The translations under genes and the position numbers were made by a program. A DNA stretch of 7,075 nt from Verrucomicrobiota bacterium (lineage in GTDB: Bacteria; Verrucomicrobiota; Verrucomicrobiia; Chthoniobacterales; UBA10450), in contig QHQU01000031.1 in NCBI GenBank assembly GCA_003219925.1, positions 1 through 7,075 of the forward strand, in the 5' to 3' direction. The notes beneath the pieces are model-generated. The model made no database searches. It saw only the letters and a program-made list of their open reading frames with translations, and had not been told where the DNA came from. Every line of letters begins with the position of its first letter. Within the stretch, counting starts at the first letter, position 1. This document shows positions 1 through 5,620 of the stretch, one piece after another.

Positions 1-1486
1 GAAAGACGCGGCCCTGGAGCGACGGTTCCAGACCGTGAAAGTGGAAGCGCCGACGGTCGAGGAAGCGATCCAGATTTTAAAGGGGTTGCGGCCGAAATAC
101 GAGGCGCATCACAAAGCGAAGCTGACCGACGAAGCGCTCGAGATCGCGGTGAAACTTTCCGAACGCTACATCACTGGGCGATTTTTGCCGGATAAAGCGA
201 TTGACGTGATGGACGAGGCGGGCGCGCGCGCGCGCATAAACGCGATGACGCGGCCACCTGACGTGAAAGAAATCGAAAAGGAGATCGAAGTCATCCGCAT
301 CGAAAAAGAAGAAGCGATCAAAGCGCAGGATTTTGAGAAAGCAGCCGGGCTGCGGGACAAGGAAAAACAAACCAAGGAAAAACTCGACACGATTTTGGCG
401 CGATGGCGGGAGGAGCGGGAAGAAAGGCAAGTGACGGTGACTGGAGACGACATGATGCACATCGTCTCGAAAGTCACCGGCGTTCCGTTGCAACGAATGG
501 AACAGAAGGAAACGGAAAAGCTTCTCAAGATGGAAGAGGAGCTGCGGGGCAGAGTCATCGGGCAGGAAGAAGCCGTGGTCGCCATTTCCAAAGCGCTGCG
601 GCGTTCGCGGGCTGACCTGAAAGATCCGCGCCGGCCGATCGGCTCATTTATTTTTCTCGGGCCGACCGGCGTCGGTAAGACTTTTCTCGCGCAAACCCTG
701 GCCGAATTCATGTTCGGCGACCGTGACGCGCTGATTCAGATCGACATGTCGGAGTACATGGAGAAGTTCACCGCTTCGCGGTTGATCGGGTCGCCTCCTG
801 GTTATGTCGGCTACGAAGAGGGCGGCCAGCTTTCGGAAGCGGTACGGCGACGCCCGTATTCCGTGGTCCTGTTCGATGAAATCGAAAAGGCGCATCCGGA
901 TGTGATGCATCTGCTGCTGCAAATTTTGGAAGACGGCAAAATCACCGACTCGCTCGGACGCAAGATCGATTTCCGGAACACCATCATCATTATGACGTCG
1001 AACGTCGGCGCGGATATTTTGCGGCGACAAACAACAATGGGTTTTGCCGCAACCAAGCCACTGGGCGAACACGAGTTCGAAACGATGCGTGATCGGTTGC
1101 TGGAAGAAGCGAAGAAAGTGTTCAAACCCGAATTCATCAACCGGCTCGACGATATTATCGTGTTCCATCAGCTGACCAAGGCAGACCTGATGCAAATCGT
1201 CGAACTCGAAGTCGCGAAGGTTTTGCACCGGGTGAAAGGCAAGGCTGTGCACATCGAGCTCGAGCAATCGGCCAAGGAATTCCTGATCGAAAAAGGATAT
1301 GATCCGCAATACGGCGCACGTCCGATGCGCCGTGCAGTGGAGCGTTATTTGGAAGATCCGTTCGCGGAGGAATTGCTGCGTGGAAATGTCAAAGGCGGCG
1401 ACGTTGTGCACGTTGGCGTGAACAACGGCAAACTGGTCTTTACGGCCGCGGCTCCGGCTGGGAGCGAGGCGGCGAGCGCGAGCTGA
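1..1486 (+). CDS. clpC: ATP-dependent unfoldase ClpC, C-terminal part (5' end outside window)
   Basis: This is an AAA+ (HSP100) unfoldase that threads proteins into the ClpP protease in the cytoplasm. The frame is open from base 2, so the GTG at 35 is not the start; the visible fragment is about 494 residues, roughly the last 60% of a ClpC of usual length. It begins in the end of the D1 module (ALERRFQ, then LPDKAIDVMDEAGA). A short UVR-type middle domain follows at about 96-122 (QDFEKAAGLRDKEK); this separates ClpC from ClpB, which has a long coiled coil. D2 carries Walker A GPTGVGKT (220-227), pore loop GYVG (about 267), Walker B VVLFDE (288-293), sensor 1 TSN (332), arginine finger in FINR (381) and sensor 2 GARP (438). 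All D2 catalytic residues are intact. It ends in a short Ala/Ser-rich tail. In Firmicutes the middle domain binds adaptors; no adaptor gene is visible here. It converges on xerC. Confidence 0.95.
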   Translation, partial: KDAALERRFQTVKVEAPTVEEAIQILKGLRPKYEAHHKAKLTDEALEIAVKLSERYITGRFLPDKAIDVMDEAGARARINAMTRPPDVKEIEKEIEVIRIEKEEAIKAQDFEKAAGLRDKEKQTKEKLDTILARWREEREERQVTVTGDDMMHIVSKVTGVPLQRMEQKETEKLLKMEEELRGRVIGQEEAVVAISKALRRSRADLKDPRRPIGSFIFLGPTGVGKTFLAQTLAEFMFGDRDALIQIDMSEYMEKFTASRLIGSPPGYVGYEEGGQLSEAVRRRPYSVVLFDEIEKAHPDVMHLLLQILEDGKITDSLGRKIDFRNTIIIMTSNVGADILRRQTTMGFAATKPLGEHEFETMRDRLLEEAKKVFKPEFINRLDDIIVFHQLTKADLMQIVELEVAKVLHRVKGKAVHIELEQSAKEFLIEKGYDPQYGARPMRRAVERYLEDPFAEELLRGNVKGGDVVHVGVNNGKLVFTAAAPAGSEAASAS

Positions 1487-1497
1487 CGCCGAATGCC

Positions 1498-1583
1498 GTC
1501 ATCCTGAGCGAAAGTCGAAGGATCCCGCCATGTTACCTTAAAGATCCCGCAACGGGATCCCCTACAGGACAGCTCGCGATGAC
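1498..1583. repeat. Compound repeat element between clpC and xerC
   Basis: Almost the whole 101 bp gap between the convergent genes is one element. Its left part (1498-1528) starts gtcatcctgagcg and ends gatcccgc; it matches, with divergence, units at 5381-5409 and 5426-5453. Its ends are short inverted repeats, gtcatc (1498-1503) and gatgac (1578-1583). The word gatcccgc occurs twice, at 1521 and 1543. This is a non-coding intergenic repeat of a kind I recall as scattered in many soil bacterial genomes. Its mobility mechanism is not evident from the sequence. Confidence 0.6.
1543..1559. terminator. Hairpin, possible bidirectional terminator
   Basis: A perfect 7 bp stem (gatcccg / cgggatc) with a 3 nt loop (caa) lies 57 bp after the clpC stop and 29 bp after the xerC stop. 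It is symmetric, so it would fold in both transcripts. There is no T-run on either side, so intrinsic termination is uncertain; it may only stabilise the mRNA 3' ends. Confidence 0.35.
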
Positions 1584-1587
1584 GAGT

Positions 1588-2499
1588 TTACGCGCGGGGA
1601 TGTGCCTCCGCGTATGCTTTCTTCAGCCGCTCGACTGTAACATGCGTGTAGATTTGCGTGGTCGACAAACTGGCGTGACCTAGCAGGGCTTGGACGCTGC
1701 GTAAATCAGCGCCGCGATCGAGCATGTGGGTGGCAAAACTGTGCCGCAATTTGTGGGGGCTGATCGAGATCGGGATGGTGGTGAAACGCAAATAACGTCG
1801 CACGATCAACCAAATGGAACGCGGGGAAATTCGTCGCCGCGTTTTGTTAATGAAGAGTGGGCCGCCATGTACTTTCGCCGCTGCGCGGTAACGCTGGATT
1901 GCCTCGAGCGCCGGCAGACCTACCGGGCAAACGCGTTCCTTCCTGCCTTTTCCGAAAACGCGGACCGACTCGGTGTAAAGATCGACATCCGCGACCTCAA
2001 GTGCGGCCAATTCGCTCAAGCGCAGACCGCTACTGTAAAACAGTTCCAGCACCGCGGCGTCGCGCAGCGGCATCCAGGCCGGAGCGGCCAGTTGTTTTTT
2101 TACGCGCAACGGGGCGGAGAGAAGCTCTTCTATTTGTTGCCGGGTAAGCACGACCGGCAATTGCTTTTGCAGCCTTGGCAATTGCACTTCTGCGCTGGGA
2201 TCGTGTCCGAGTCTCTTTCGGGCACGCAAGAATTTGTAAAAGGTGCGTAGGGCTGAAAACTGGACCCGGATATAACTGCGGGCCGTTTTTTCTTTCGAGA
2301 GATGGAACAAATAATCCCGAAAATCGTCCGCCCGGCATTTCAGCCATGGCTTTAGTTGAAGCTGGGTCCGGATTTTGCAAAGCGCGCTCGCATACGCTTT
2401 CAGTGTCCGAGGGGAAGCATTGCGCTCGATCGCGAGAAAGCGCAGAAATTCTTCGGCCAGAAGATCACGTTTTGTCGGCGCGCGAGCAGAAGGCGTCAT
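1588..2499 (-). CDS. xerC: Tyrosine recombinase of the XerC/XerD family
   Basis: A 303-residue site-specific recombinase of normal Xer length. With a partner it would resolve chromosome dimers at dif beside the terminus. The N-terminal SAM-like core-binding domain is at about 13-95, with the catalytic domain following. All six active-site residues are visible: R160 (SSGLR), K184 (GKGRKER), H249 and R252 (PHKLRH), H275 (LGHASLSTT) and nucleophile Y284 (QIYTH). The end, THVTVERLKKAYAEAHPRA, is the typical Xer C-terminus. XerC versus XerD cannot be settled from this one protein; the symbol is a best guess. The ATG start at 2499 lies 3 nt after the stop of the upstream lipoprotein gene and has no clear SD, which suggests translational coupling. 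No integrase-style neighbours or att repeats are seen, so a housekeeping role is more likely than a phage one. Confidence 0.9.
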   Translation of the reverse strand: MTPSARAPTKRDLLAEEFLRFLAIERNASPRTLKAYASALCKIRTQLQLKPWLKCRADDFRDYLFHLSKEKTARSYIRVQFSALRTFYKFLRARKRLGHDPSAEVQLPRLQKQLPVVLTRQQIEELLSAPLRVKKQLAAPAWMPLRDAAVLELFYSSGLRLSELAALEVADVDLYTESVRVFGKGRKERVCPVGLPALEAIQRYRAAAKVHGGPLFINKTRRRISPRSIWLIVRRYLRFTTIPISISPHKLRHSFATHMLDRGADLRSVQALLGHASLSTTQIYTHVTVERLKKAYAEAHPRA

Positions 2500-2502
2500 T
2501 TC

Positions 2503-2991
2503 TTAGAGCTGCGGTTTTTCAATTAGGTAGCGATTGACCTCGGCTTGAGCGCGCCCGGAAAGCTGGCTGGAAAAAATCGGCGCTGGATTGGTCGAAATTA
2601 GCTCATAATTTTTCAGAACGAACTCCGGGTAAATCGTGTTGCTGGCCGGCTCGTAAACCTTGTCGCCGCTGAAGTAGCCGTAAAGTTTGTATTCGTAGTT
2701 GTTGTCGCTGCCGAAGTCGAGTTTCTCGCGGTCGGGCGCGAGTTTCTGTTTTTCATTCAACATGACAAGTTGCGATTCGCTCCAGGGTTGTCCCGGGCGG
2801 CGAATATAGCCCCAGAATTTGAAATCGGGTTTGTAATAGCGGCGTCCGATAAAATAATCGCCCGGCGTTTCCGTGGCATACTTTTGGGCCATTGCGACTT
2901 TCGCGGCCTGAATTCCGGGGGGGGCGGTTTCGCATCCGGCTAGGAAAAGGAGCGGGAGAAAAGCTCCGAGCAAGGGAAAGAAGCGCCTCAT
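2503..2991 (-). CDS. Small putative lipoprotein of unknown function
   Basis: A 162-residue protein with a clear lipoprotein signal: basic n-region MRRFF, hydrophobic stretch and lipobox LAGC, with the acylated Cys at residue 20. The start is placed at the ATG at 2991 because this puts the signal peptide at the N-terminus; an upstream TTG at 3024 would add 11 unlikely residues. The mature part is rich in Tyr, Lys and Asp (GDYFIGRRYYKPDFKFWGYIRRPG, in part) and has no domain I recognise. A likely site is the periplasmic face of the inner or outer membrane. A run of eight C on the coding strand (bases 2917-2924) lies just after the lipobox. It is first in a two-gene minus-strand unit with xerC, and divergent from the gene at 3077 across 85 bp that must hold the promoters; no convincing -35/-10 pair was found. 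Confidence 0.75.
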   Translation of the reverse strand: MRRFFPLLGAFLPLLFLAGCETAPPGIQAAKVAMAQKYATETPGDYFIGRRYYKPDFKFWGYIRRPGQPWSESQLVMLNEKQKLAPDREKLDFGSDNNYEYKLYGYFSGDKVYEPASNTIYPEFVLKNYELISTNPAPIFSSQLSGRAQAEVNRYLIEKPQL

Positions 2992-3076
2992 CTGGCAGAA
3001 TGTGTTAACCAGTCGGGCGCGCAACGCAACGTCGTTTTAAGCTTTTGCTTTCGCGAGCGCCATCGTAAATTTAGGG

Positions 3077-3340
3077 ATGATCGAGCTTGAAGTTTACGCG
3101 GCTGGCTTGCGCAACATCGATAAAATCCTGGAGCTCGATCATCTGCTCGAGACCATCCCGGGGTTGCGCTATAAAGTGGATCGCAGCCACGATCTCGTTT
3201 ATCTGGAAATGGAAGAAACCGCTATTACTCTGCGCGAACTGCGCGCGATGTTTCGGAAAATCGGGCTCGAACCGCGGTTCATTGGCGCCGTCCCGGATGA
3301 AATGCGCGAAAAATCAAAGACGCAACCGCTCGCTTCCTAA
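3077..3340 (+). CDS. Small HMA-like (ferredoxin-fold) protein without CxxC
   Basis: An 87-residue soluble protein that I do not recognise by name. The pattern reads as beta-alpha-beta-beta-alpha-beta: MIELEVYAAGL, a helix around NIDKILELDHLLETI, strands around YKVDRSHDLVYLEM, the helix TLRELRAMFRKIG, and a last strand LEPRFIGAV. This resembles a heavy-metal-associated fold, but where HMA proteins carry GMxCxxC it has AAGLRNID, and it contains no Cys at all, so metal binding of that type is excluded. The ATG at 3077 is the first in-frame start; ttaggg sits directly against it, too close for a working SD. It ends 33 bp before mlaE on the same strand, so it is probably first in the Mla operon. 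A role in transporter regulation is only a guess. Confidence 0.7.
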   Translation: MIELEVYAAGLRNIDKILELDHLLETIPGLRYKVDRSHDLVYLEMEETAITLRELRAMFRKIGLEPRFIGAVPDEMREKSKTQPLAS

Positions 3341-3373
3341 TCGCGCAGACTGGAAGATGGCGCTGGGGCGAAA

Positions 3374-4171
3374 ATGATCGCGCGTTTTTTCATTGCCATC
3401 GGCGCGCCTCTCGTCGCCTTCGTCCGCTATCTGGGCGAGCTTGTTCTGCTCGCCGCTGATACCTTTCGTTCTGTTTTCACTCACCGATTGCGCTGGCGCC
3501 TGTTCCTCCAGCAAATTGTCGAGATCGGTTTGTTATCACAAGTGGTCGTGATGGTGACCGGCGGCTTCACTGGCGCCGTTTTCGCTGCCCAAACCTATTT
3601 TCAATTTAATAAGCTCGGGATGGGTTCGGCGACCGGGGCAGTCGTGGCCGTGGCAATTTGCCGTGAACTCGCGCCCGTGCTCTCGGCATTGATGGTGAGC
3701 GGGCGCGTCGGCGCGGCCATGTCGGCGGAAATTGGGACAATGAAAGTGACTGAGCAAATCGACGCGCTGCGCGCTCTGGCGGTTTATCCGATCGATTACC
3801 TGGTCGTGCCGCGTGCTCTGGCGATGATGATTTCGATGCCATTGCTGACAGCGGAATGCATTGGCTTCGGAATTGTTGCGAGTTATCTCGTCGCCATTGT
3901 TTTCCTGGACATCAACGGCACTTATTATGTCGCGAACATGGTCCAGTGGACCCGGATGCGCGATCTCATCATGGGAACATCGAAAGCGTTCGTTTTCGGG
4001 ATCCTGATCGTTTTCATTTCCTGTCACAAAGGATTGACCACACGGGAGGGCGCGGTGGGAGTGGGGCGAGCGACGACCGAAGCGGTGGTGATCTCTTCGC
4101 TGGCGGTTCTGATTTCGAATTTCTTCCTGACGATGGCGCTGAATATTGTTTATCCGGCGGGATATCAGTAA
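3374..4171 (+). CDS. mlaE: MlaE-family ABC transporter permease
   Basis: A 265-residue inner-membrane permease of the MlaE/TtgB2/YrbE family, the membrane core of the Mla phospholipid transporter. The N-terminal 48 residues form the amphipathic interface helix region. About five hydrophobic segments follow, near 52-75, 88-108, 145-178, 203-217 and 235-258. The family signature is intact: RELAPVLSALMVSGRVGAAM at 97-116, then AEIGTMKVTEQIDALRAL, the coupling region that meets the ATPase. GLTTREGAVGVGRATTEAVV near 220-239 is a second conserved block. There is no fused STAS domain. The length is normal. GGGG about 7 nt before the ATG could serve as a weak SD. Transcription probably starts upstream of 3077. 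The REP hairpins begin 9 bp after the stop. Confidence 0.93.
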   Translation: MIARFFIAIGAPLVAFVRYLGELVLLAADTFRSVFTHRLRWRLFLQQIVEIGLLSQVVVMVTGGFTGAVFAAQTYFQFNKLGMGSATGAVVAVAICRELAPVLSALMVSGRVGAAMSAEIGTMKVTEQIDALRALAVYPIDYLVVPRALAMMISMPLLTAECIGFGIVASYLVAIVFLDINGTYYVANMVQWTRMRDLIMGTSKAFVFGILIVFISCHKGLTTREGAVGVGRATTEAVVISSLAVLISNFFLTMALNIVYPAGYQ

Positions 4172-4179
4172 AAAGATGT

Positions 4180-4206
4180 TGTAGCTGCCGCCGTCACTGG
4201 CGGCAG
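4180..4206 (+). repeat. REP sequence 1 with GTAG tag
   Basis: A GTAG tetranucleotide (4181-4184) is followed at once by a perfect 8 bp stem, ctgccgcc (4185-4192) / ggcggcag (4199-4206), with a 6 nt loop. A GTAG tag at the 5' foot of an imperfect GC-rich hairpin is the diagnostic layout of REPs recognised by RAYT enzymes. It starts 9 bp after the mlaE stop, so the hairpin may also stabilise or end the mlaE transcript. Confidence 0.75.
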
Positions 4207-4220
4207 GCATTGAAAGGATT

Positions 4221-4246
4221 TTGCCGCGGAGACAGCGGCAGCTACA
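4221..4246 (-). repeat. REP sequence 2 with GTAG tag, inverted
   Basis: Read on the minus strand this starts tgtagctgccgc, identical over 12 bases to REP 1. GTAG is at 4245-4242, followed by a 6 bp stem, tgccgc / gcggca (4240-4235 with 4227-4222), and a 7 nt loop. With REP 1 it forms a BIME-like pair with tags pointing outward; the 12 bp arms 4180-4191 and 4235-4246 are perfect inverted repeats. Confidence 0.75.
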
Positions 4247-4255
4247 CCCCGTGAA

Positions 4256-4526
4256 ATGAGTCATAGTCAACCGTTGCGGCTAGATCGAATACTCCAAATT
4301 TATGATCCGCCTCTTTTTTGTCACGTTTTGCACAGCGCGTCGGCGGAAAATTTTGGCTAACGCTCGTGCCAATCGTGCTTTCATTGATTACGCGAAAAGA
4401 GGGCTGGATCATAACGTGGCGGTTGGGCGTTACGTGTTAATGCCCGATCACATACATTTCTTTGTCGCGGGCGATCATGAATTCGATCTCGGAATGTGGG
4501 TGCGTGGGTTGAAACGTGTGGAATAG
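4256..4526 (+). pseudogene. RAYT (Y1 HUH transposase) remnant, frameshifted and truncated
   Basis: RAYTs are single-strand DNA nucleases that act on REP hairpins. The likely original start is the ATG at 4256, giving RLDRILQIYDPPLF in one frame. The family motif VTFCTARRRKILA continues in the next frame, from 4320. One extra T in the six-T run 4314-4319 explains the shift. The second frame has its own ATG at 4302, but that is internal to the family alignment. YVLMPDHIHFFV carries the HUH metal-binding pair, His codons at 4449 and 4455. The frame stops at 4524-4526, right after WVRGLKRVE. This is about 90 residues where the family has roughly 150-200, so the helix with the nucleophilic Tyr is missing. 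The protein cannot be catalytic. A sequencing error could explain the T-run shift but not the missing 3' half. Confidence 0.8.
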
Positions 4527-4577
4527 CTACATACATAGGTTGATTGTTGGCGGTTGAGAGAAAGATTGGCGTTGATC

Positions 4578-5360
4578 ATGCCGACCAAAGACCAATCACC
4601 AGCAACGAGCAATGGCGCGATGATTGCGGTGCGCGATTTGCGCAAGGCCATCGGCGGGGAAGAAATTTTGCGCGGGGTCCAGCTTGATGTGGCGGTTGGG
4701 GAAACGCTGGTGATTATTGGGCGTAGCGGGGGCGGAAAATCCGTCTTGCTCAAGCATCTTATCGGCTTGATGCAGCCGGATGCGGGCGAGATCTGGGTCT
4801 CGGGTAAGAATATCACTGGGATGAGCGAACGGCAGTTGACCACGATTCGGCAAAAAGTGGGGATACTTTTTCAAAGCGGAGCGCTTTTCGATTCCATGAC
4901 AGTGGAAGAGAATATCGCGTTTCCGTTGCGCGAGGCGGGCATGCGCGATGTGAAGACGATGCGGGCCCGAGTCAACGAAGTGCTGGAGGTGGTCGAACTG
5001 GAAGGCGAGAACGCCAAGATGCCGGAAAGCTTGAGTGGCGGAATGCGCAAACGCGTCGGCCTGGCTCGCGCCATTATCCGCCAGCCTTCATGCGTGCTTT
5101 ATGACGAGCCTACGTCCGGGCTCGATCCGGTAGTTTCCGACAGTATTAATCGGTTGATCCGTCGCTTGCAGGAACGATTTCAGATGACGAGCATCGTAGT
5201 TACGCACGACATGAAAAGCGCAGTGCATGTCGGCGACCGCATCGCTTATTTACATGAAGGTCGCGTGTATTTTCAGGGCACCCCGGCCGAACTGAAACAA
5301 TGCGATGATCCAATCATCCAGGATTTTTTGCTGGGCCGCTCCGAATCGGCGACGCATTAA
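4578..5360 (+). CDS. mlaF: MlaF-family ABC transporter ATP-binding protein
   Basis: A 260-residue ATPase that powers the Mla lipid transporter on the cytoplasmic face of the inner membrane, as partner of the MlaE permease. All nucleotide-binding motifs are intact: Walker A GRSGGGKS (48-55), Q-loop LFQSGALFDSMTVEEN (Q about 99), signature SLSGGMRKRVGLARA (about 151-165), Walker B CVLYDE followed by PTSGLDP (from about 172) and H-loop VVTHD (His about 210). LFQSGALFDSMTV and LSGGMRKR are typical of the MlaF/Ttg2A branch. The ATG at 4578 is preferred over an upstream TTG at 4554 and an ATG at 4620. gagag is present upstream but about 15 nt away, so it is a poor SD. It is separated from mlaE by the REPtron and may need its own promoter or read-through. 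Confidence 0.94.
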   Translation: MPTKDQSPATSNGAMIAVRDLRKAIGGEEILRGVQLDVAVGETLVIIGRSGGGKSVLLKHLIGLMQPDAGEIWVSGKNITGMSERQLTTIRQKVGILFQSGALFDSMTVEENIAFPLREAGMRDVKTMRARVNEVLEVVELEGENAKMPESLSGGMRKRVGLARAIIRQPSCVLYDEPTSGLDPVVSDSINRLIRRLQERFQMTSIVVTHDMKSAVHVGDRIAYLHEGRVYFQGTPAELKQCDDPIIQDFLLGRSESATH

Positions 5361-5380
5361 GGTCCCGCTGGCGGCCACCT

Positions 5381-5409
5381 GTTATTTCGAGCGGAGCCGA
5401 GAAATCTCA
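5381..5409 (+). repeat. Dispersed repeat unit, variant A
   Basis: The unit starts gttatttcgagcggagc and ends gagaaatctca. It aligns with the neighbouring unit at 5426 over its whole length, allowing one gap, and less closely with 1498-1528. It begins 20 bp after the mlaF stop. No open frame of note runs through it. Confidence 0.55.
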
Positions 5410-5425
5410 GGCCGCTCCATGCATT

Positions 5426-5453
5426 GTCATTCTGAGCGAAGCGAAGAACCTCG
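5426..5453 (+). repeat. Dispersed repeat unit, variant B
   Basis: The unit starts gtcattctgagcgaagc and ends gaagaacctcgc. It lies 16 bp after variant A in the same orientation, making a diverged tandem pair. A spurious short frame through it would read HSERSEEP, a peptide familiar from mistaken gene calls in such repeats. The rest of the gap to mlaD (5454-5620) holds only a weak 5 bp hairpin (5473-5488) and an AT-rich stretch from 5565 that could carry a promoter; no clear -35/-10 pair is seen. Confidence 0.6.
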
Positions 5454-5620
5454 CATCAACTAATGGATCGCACATACCACTCTGTATGCGGCGAGAACAA
5501 ATTGAGCTCCTTGGCCGCGAAACTGTTCGGGCTCAGGAGGACGTGCGTTGAGCGAAACGGGCGTTGTAAAATTCATTTTTCGTTTTCCTGATCCTGTTAG
5601 ATTAACGTTATTCGCTTAAA

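Larger units (their letters stand above)
4180..4531 (+). mobile_element. Decayed REPtron (REP pair plus RAYT remnant)
   Basis: The 406 bp gap between mlaE and mlaF is largely filled by two inverted REP hairpins (4180-4246) and, 9 bp later, a damaged REP-associated tyrosine transposase gene (4256-4526). The left boundary is the tgtag tag at 4180. The right boundary is inferred from agctaca at 4525-4531, which repeats the outer end of the second REP (4240-4246). A RAYT gene next to its cognate REPs is the known arrangement for this family. The gap from 4532 to 4577 holds nothing else recognisable. Confidence 0.65.

Noticed and set aside
644..1411. Long minus-strand open frame (255 codons) opposite clpC
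   Set aside because: It lies wholly antisense to a well-conserved AAA+ domain and its product shows no family pattern; codon bias of clpC explains it.
1498..1583. CRISPR-like repeats
   Set aside because: The units are too few, too diverged and irregularly spaced; no cas genes are present.
1726..2250. Plus-strand open frame (174 codons) opposite xerC
   Set aside because: The intact Xer catalytic residues are on the other strand; this frame has no recognisable domain.
3536..4270. Minus-strand open frame (244 codons) opposite mlaE
   Set aside because: It is antisense to the conserved MlaE signature, with His/Arg-rich low-quality protein text typical of a shadow frame.
5419..5463. Short frame reading HSERSEEP
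   Set aside because: It is the translation of the dispersed repeat at 5426, a known source of false small-gene calls.
5486..5551. 21-codon frame starting MRREQIELLG before mlaD
   Set aside because: It is too short, with no SD and no recognisable family; possibly a scrap of an old gene but not supportable.
5564..5602. Candidate promoter ttgtaa ... ttagat before mlaD
   Set aside because: The spacing is about 27 bp, too long for a sigma-70 promoter, and other pairings are no better.
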